From DATAZK01 sp963731205 (GTDB lineage Bacteria; Actinomycetota; Actinomycetes; Frankiales; Frankiaceae): DNA of 64,000 nt. Position numbers and translations under genes: made by a program. Shown here piece after piece: positions 61,171 to 64,000 of the stretch. A model generated the notes under the pieces. That model was not told where the DNA came from. It ran no database searches and was given only the letters and a program-made list of their open reading frames with translations. The stretch spans positions 1,116,001-1,180,000 of the forward strand of contig CAVSUJ010000002.1 in assembly GCA_963731205.1 (NCBI GenBank). The letters run 5' to 3'. Numbering within the stretch: the stretch's first letter is position 1; each line of letters opens with the position of its first letter.

Positions 61171-61197
61171 TTAGCACTCGACCCTGTCGAGTGCAAG
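61171..61197. promoter_or_regulatory. CIRCE element 2 upstream of groL
   Basis: TTAGCACTC (61171-61179) N9 GAGTGCAAG (61189-61197): the left arm is canonical CIRCE, the right arm differs from GAGTGCTAA at two to three positions. Starts 34 bases from the start of element 1, about three helical turns, so HrcA dimers could lie on the same face. It also lies 75 bases before the divergent membrane gene at 61272. Confidence 0.88.
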
Positions 61198-61271
61198 ACA
61201 GTGCGTCGACAGCGGAATGGCGGGCCGGCAGGCTACCTTTCTCGCGACACGCCGACGGGAAGGGCACGATC

Positions 61272-62261
61272 ATGGTGGTGGCGGCTGGGCTCCCCGACCT
61301 GCTCAAACCTTCTGTCCCGCAATGGGCGGGGGTGGCGGTCTCGGTGGGGGCCGCCGTGGTCTTCTCGCTGCTGGCCTTGGCGGTGGCTCGCTTCGGCAAG
61401 GCCATCGCGGGCGTCACGGGCTTCTTCGCTGGTGCTGTCGGGGGAGCGAGCCTGCTGCCGTGGGTGACCGGCAACACGTCGGACGGGCTGTCCAGCGCCG
61501 TGAAGCTCGACGCCTGGAAGAAGGTTGGCGGTGAGGCGGTCAACAACGTCCACATCTGGACCGGGGCCGGACCGCGTTCTCTCGTGCTGGGAATCCCGTT
61601 GGTGGTCGCCGCCGGGTTGATGCTGATCCTCGGCGTGCTGCCGGGCAAAGCAGGACTGCTCGCCGTCATCCCGGCGCTGTTCGCCCCCTGGTCGGTGCTC
61701 TACATCACGAAGGTCACCAAGGCGGCCGACCGGTTGCCGGTCCACAACGTCGGCATCGGCGCCTGGGTCGCCGCGGGCGGCTCGGCGCTCGTGATCATCA
61801 CGGTGATCGTGCGCGCGCTGCAGTCCGGCAGCAGACGTCCCGCGCAAACTCCGGCGTACAACCCGCAATTCGCCGGGCAGTACAACCAGCAGCAGTACCC
61901 GCCCCCCGGGTACGGGCAGCCGGGGTACGGGCAGCAGCCGGCCTACGGTCAGCCCGCTCCTGCGTATGGCCAGCCCGCTGAATACGGCCAGCCGGCCTAC
62001 GGTCGCCCTGCGTACGGCCAGCCCGCGTACGAGCAGCCTGCCTACGGCCAGCCCGGGTATGAGCAGCCTGCCTACGGCCAGCAACCCGGCTATGGCCAGC
62101 AGCCGGGCTACGGCCACGGCGGCTACAACGAGCCGACCGCCGACCAGCCGGCGCACCCCAGCTATGACCCCGAGACCGACCGGGGCACAGACGATCCGCC
62201 GGCAAACGACGGCTCGACGCAGATCATCGAGTCACCGTTCCGGCAGCAGCCACCCCCGTAA
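61272..62261 (+). CDS. Membrane protein with Gln-Pro-Ala-Tyr-Gly repeat tail
   Basis: 329 residues. Four TMs in the first 190 (VAVSVGAAVVFSLLALAVAR, AGVTGFFAGAVGGASLLPW, LVLGIPLVVAAGLMLILGVL, AWVAAGGSALVIITVIVRAL). From about 215 to 285 comes a low-complexity tail of YGQPAYGQ/YEQPAYGQ-type units, then an acidic end. No family known. Start ATG 61272 follows GGGAAGGG. Divergent from groL and close to CIRCE 2. The tail may be extended, sticky or surface-active; unproven. Confidence 0.75.
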   Translation: MVVAAGLPDLLKPSVPQWAGVAVSVGAAVVFSLLALAVARFGKAIAGVTGFFAGAVGGASLLPWVTGNTSDGLSSAVKLDAWKKVGGEAVNNVHIWTGAGPRSLVLGIPLVVAAGLMLILGVLPGKAGLLAVIPALFAPWSVLYITKVTKAADRLPVHNVGIGAWVAAGGSALVIITVIVRALQSGSRRPAQTPAYNPQFAGQYNQQQYPPPGYGQPGYGQQPAYGQPAPAYGQPAEYGQPAYGRPAYGQPAYEQPAYGQPGYEQPAYGQQPGYGQQPGYGHGGYNEPTADQPAHPSYDPETDRGTDDPPANDGSTQIIESPFRQQPPP

Positions 62262-62282
62262 GCGGGCTCAGCGCTACTCGAG

Positions 62283-63566
62283 CTATTCGAGCAGCCCCGG
62301 GACGGCCTCGTTGAGAGCTGCCTCGAACGCGTCGTAGGTCGGCTCGATGGAGACGGTCGGGCCACTGGTGGGAGCCATCGCGTCGATCGTTTTGAGGCCG
62401 TCGCCGGTGTTGAAGAGCACCGTCTCGGCGGCAGGATCGAGCGCACCCTCGCGTAGCAGCTTCTGCAGGGTGGCCACGGTGACCCCGCCTGCCGTCTCGG
62501 CGAAGACTCCTTCGGTCTGGGCGAGCAGGCGAATCCCCTCGATCACGGCCTCGTCGGTCACGTCACGAATCGCTCCGCCGGTGCGCCGCGCGACGTCGAG
62601 CGCGTACGGCCCGTCGGCCGGGTTGCCGATGGCCAGCGACTTGGCGATCGTGTTGGGCCGGACCGGCGTGACGGTGTCGTGCCCGGCCGCGAAGGCAGCT
62701 GCCACCGGGTTGCATCCCTCCGCCTGCGCGCCGAAGACGCGATACGGGGACGGCTCGATGAGCCCGAGGCGTCCGAGCTCACCGAATGCCTTGTCGACCT
62801 TGGTCAGCAGCGAGCCGGACGCGATCGGCACGACGATCTGCTCCGGCAGCCGCCAGCCGAGCTGCTCGGCGACTTCGTAGCCCAGCGTCTTGGAGCCCTC
62901 GGCGTAGAACGGACGCACGTTGACATTCACGAAGGCCCAGTCCTGCTCGCCCGCGATCTCGCTGCAGAGCCGGTTGACGTCGTCGTAGGAGCCCTGCACA
63001 GCGACGAGGGTGGGACCGTAGACGGCCGTGGAGACGGTCTTGCCCGCTTCGAGGTCATGGGGGATGAGGACGACGGCCCCGAGCCCGGCACTCGCCGCGT
63101 GGGCGGCGACGGACTGGGCGAGGTTGCCGGTCGAGGCGCACGCCACGGTGGTGAAGCCGAGCTGGCGCGCGGCCGACAGCGCGACGCTGACGACCCGGTC
63201 CTTGAACGAGTGCGTCGGGTTGGCGCTGTCGTCCTTGATCCAGAGCGTCTTCATGCCCAAGGCGGCGGCGAGGCGGTCAGCGCGGCGCAGCGGGGTCCAG
63301 CCGGCGCCGAGGCTGACACGGGTGGCGGGATCGTGGCCGGCGGGAAGCAGGCCGACGTAGCGCCAGAGATCCTGCGGTCCGGCTTCGATCGACGTGCGGG
63401 TCACCCGGCGCAGCAGGTCCTCGTCGTAGCCGATCTCGAGCGGAGCGAAGCAGGCGGCGCAGACGTGGACGGCCGCCAGCTCATAGGTCGCCGAACAGTT
63501 GCGACACTTCAGGTGAGTCGCCGGATTGTCGGCGACAATCACCGGCGCGTCGAGCAGAGTGGTCAT
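62283..63566 (-). CDS. Threonine synthase family PLP enzyme with N-terminal zinc ribbon
   Basis: 427 residues. Threonine synthase turns O-phosphohomoserine into threonine. Seen: zinc ribbon KCRNCSATYE...VCAACFAPLEIGYD at the N-terminus, NPTHSFKDRVVSVALSAARQ with the PLP Lys, CASTGNLAQSVAAHAASAGL (phosphate loop), and PIASGSLLTKVDKAFGELG. The zinc-ribbon type is known for ThrC and also for cysteate synthase, so the product is not certain. A SAM riboswitch is directly upstream with the SD at its P1. Start ATG 63566. Confidence 0.85.
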   Translation of the reverse strand: MTTLLDAPVIVADNPATHLKCRNCSATYELAAVHVCAACFAPLEIGYDEDLLRRVTRTSIEAGPQDLWRYVGLLPAGHDPATRVSLGAGWTPLRRADRLAAALGMKTLWIKDDSANPTHSFKDRVVSVALSAARQLGFTTVACASTGNLAQSVAAHAASAGLGAVVLIPHDLEAGKTVSTAVYGPTLVAVQGSYDDVNRLCSEIAGEQDWAFVNVNVRPFYAEGSKTLGYEVAEQLGWRLPEQIVVPIASGSLLTKVDKAFGELGRLGLIEPSPYRVFGAQAEGCNPVAAAFAAGHDTVTPVRPNTIAKSLAIGNPADGPYALDVARRTGGAIRDVTDEAVIEGIRLLAQTEGVFAETAGGVTVATLQKLLREGALDPAAETVLFNTGDGLKTIDAMAPTSGPTVSIEPTYDAFEAALNEAVPGLLE

Positions 63567-63580
63567 GCGGAAAGATCCTC

Positions 63581-63710
63581 CTCATCGTTCCCGCCTGTCT
63601 GGCGGGCCGGCATTGGCACCTGCCTTCCGGCGCGATCCGCGTGACGCGGTGATCGCCGGAGGTGGTTGCCGGGGCTTCAGCGGGCCGGTCCCTCTGCCCC
63701 TCGAGATGAG
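63581..63710 (-). ncRNA. SAM-I (S-box) riboswitch upstream of the threonine synthase family gene
   Basis: On the minus strand: P1 5' strand CTCATC (63710-63705) and 3' strand GATGAG (63586-63581). Between them come GAGGGGCAGAGGGA, CTGAAGCCCCGGCAACC (the invariant core), AAGGCAGGTGCCAATGCC, and a P4-like hairpin CCCGCC-AGACA-GGCGGG followed by GAAC. This order and these core bases match the SAM-I class. The P1 3' strand overlaps the AGGAGG ribosome site (63582-63577) by two bases, so SAM-bound P1 should hide the site. Confidence 0.9.
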
Positions 63711-63753
63711 CAACACATTCAGTTGTGTCCTGCAACAGCAAGGATAGCTGACC

Positions 63754-64000
63754 GTGACACCTCCTCGTCAGGGATTACACCCGTCCGGCGTACAAGTGAT
63801 CTACTCCGACCTCGACGGCACCATGGTCGGCCCCAGAGGCTGCTTCTTCCGCACCGAGGACGAAGCCGTCTCCCTGGAGCCGGCCAAGGCACTCGCCGAC
63901 CTGCTCGCGGCCGGGGTATCGCTCGTGCTCGTCAGCGGCCGCTCCGAGGCGCAGTTGCTCGAAGCGTCGGGAATCTTCGGCGCTGACGGCTACATCGCGG
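63754..64000 (+). CDS. HAD phosphatase, mannosyl-3-phosphoglycerate phosphatase-like (cut by window edge)
   Basis: First 82 residues only. VIYSDLDGTMVGPRGCFFRT gives HAD motif I (DxDGT), then LEPAKALADLLAAGVSLVLV and SGRSEAQLLEASGIFGADGY, the motif II region. This fits Cof/MPGP-type HADs. Start GTG 63754 has AAGGA upstream, with GTG 63796 also possible. Divergent from the thrC-like gene. The rest lies beyond the window. Confidence 0.7.
   Translation, partial: MTPPRQGLHPSGVQVIYSDLDGTMVGPRGCFFRTEDEAVSLEPAKALADLLAAGVSLVLVSGRSEAQLLEASGIFGADGYIA

Overview
The window is a stretch of a high-GC actinobacterial chromosome. GTG is a very common start codon, neighbouring genes often overlap by 1-4 bases, and nearly every gene has a recognisable actinobacterial family. 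From memory of gene order (no search was possible), the layout follows Mycobacterium tuberculosis Rv0474-Rv0529: XRE regulator, hbhA, mshA, YbjN, gpm, Rv0495c, ppx, Rv0498-like isomerase, proC, bS22, galE2-like, acyltransferase, serB1-like HAD, glutaredoxin, hemACDB, hemL, phosphatase, resA, ccdA, resB, ccsA. It also shares the Streptomyces bldN/rsbN-rex-hemACD arrangement. A non-mycobacterial, Frankia-like or related lineage is plausible, but the species cannot be fixed from the sequence alone.

Layout. 0-3.4 kb: a partial CoA transferase/racemase, a 14-TM drug exporter and an XRE regulator. 3.5-8.4 kb: HbhA-like protein, macro-domain protein, methyltransferase-like protein, MshA (mycothiol), YbjN protein and phosphoglycerate mutase, with tandem and inverted repeats between the last two. 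8.4-18.2 kb: Rv0495c-like protein, exopolyphosphatase, lipoprotein, isomerase, three genes each broken by one apparent extra base (methyltransferase, proC, MmcQ), AcuC-like deacetylase, the 32-residue bS22 gene, epimerase, acyltransferase and HAD phosphatase. 18.2-22.1 kb: BldN-type ECF sigma factor with a possible RsbN-like partner, an acyl-CoA ligase and a glutaredoxin. 22.1-31.6 kb: a Rex operator and promoter followed by rex-hemA-hemC-hemD-hemB with 4-base overlaps, then patatin, hemL and a phosphatase. 31.6-38.8 kb: a type II fatty-acid synthesis cluster (fasR, fabD, fabH, acpP, fabF, accD-like, fabI). 38.9-43.0 kb: cytochrome c maturation (resA, ccdA, resB, ccsA). 43.0-48.2 kb: lipoprotein, UbiD and UbiA enzymes probably for menaquinone, an rRNA/tRNA methyltransferase, a sigma-region-4-like protein and a P-loop kinase.

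48.3-64 kb: a PAS-GGDEF-EAL protein with altered EAL residues, a zinc-ribbon/DUF2510 protein paired with an acidic protein that contains no basic residues, a DUF3068 protein, an XPB helicase, an O-methyltransferase, three lipoprotein genes, groL behind two CIRCE elements, a membrane protein with a Gln-Pro-Tyr-Gly repeat tail, a threonine-synthase-family gene behind a SAM riboswitch, and the start of a HAD phosphatase.

The central theme is respiratory cofactor supply: redox sensing (Rex), haem synthesis, cytochrome c assembly and quinone synthesis lie together, with fatty-acid synthesis set between them. The observations most worth checking are the SAM riboswitch on a threonine-synthase-type gene, the biotinyl-like tail of FabD, the Lys/Arg/His-free acidic protein next to a zinc-ribbon protein, the three clustered frameshifts, and the palindromic intergenic repeats.
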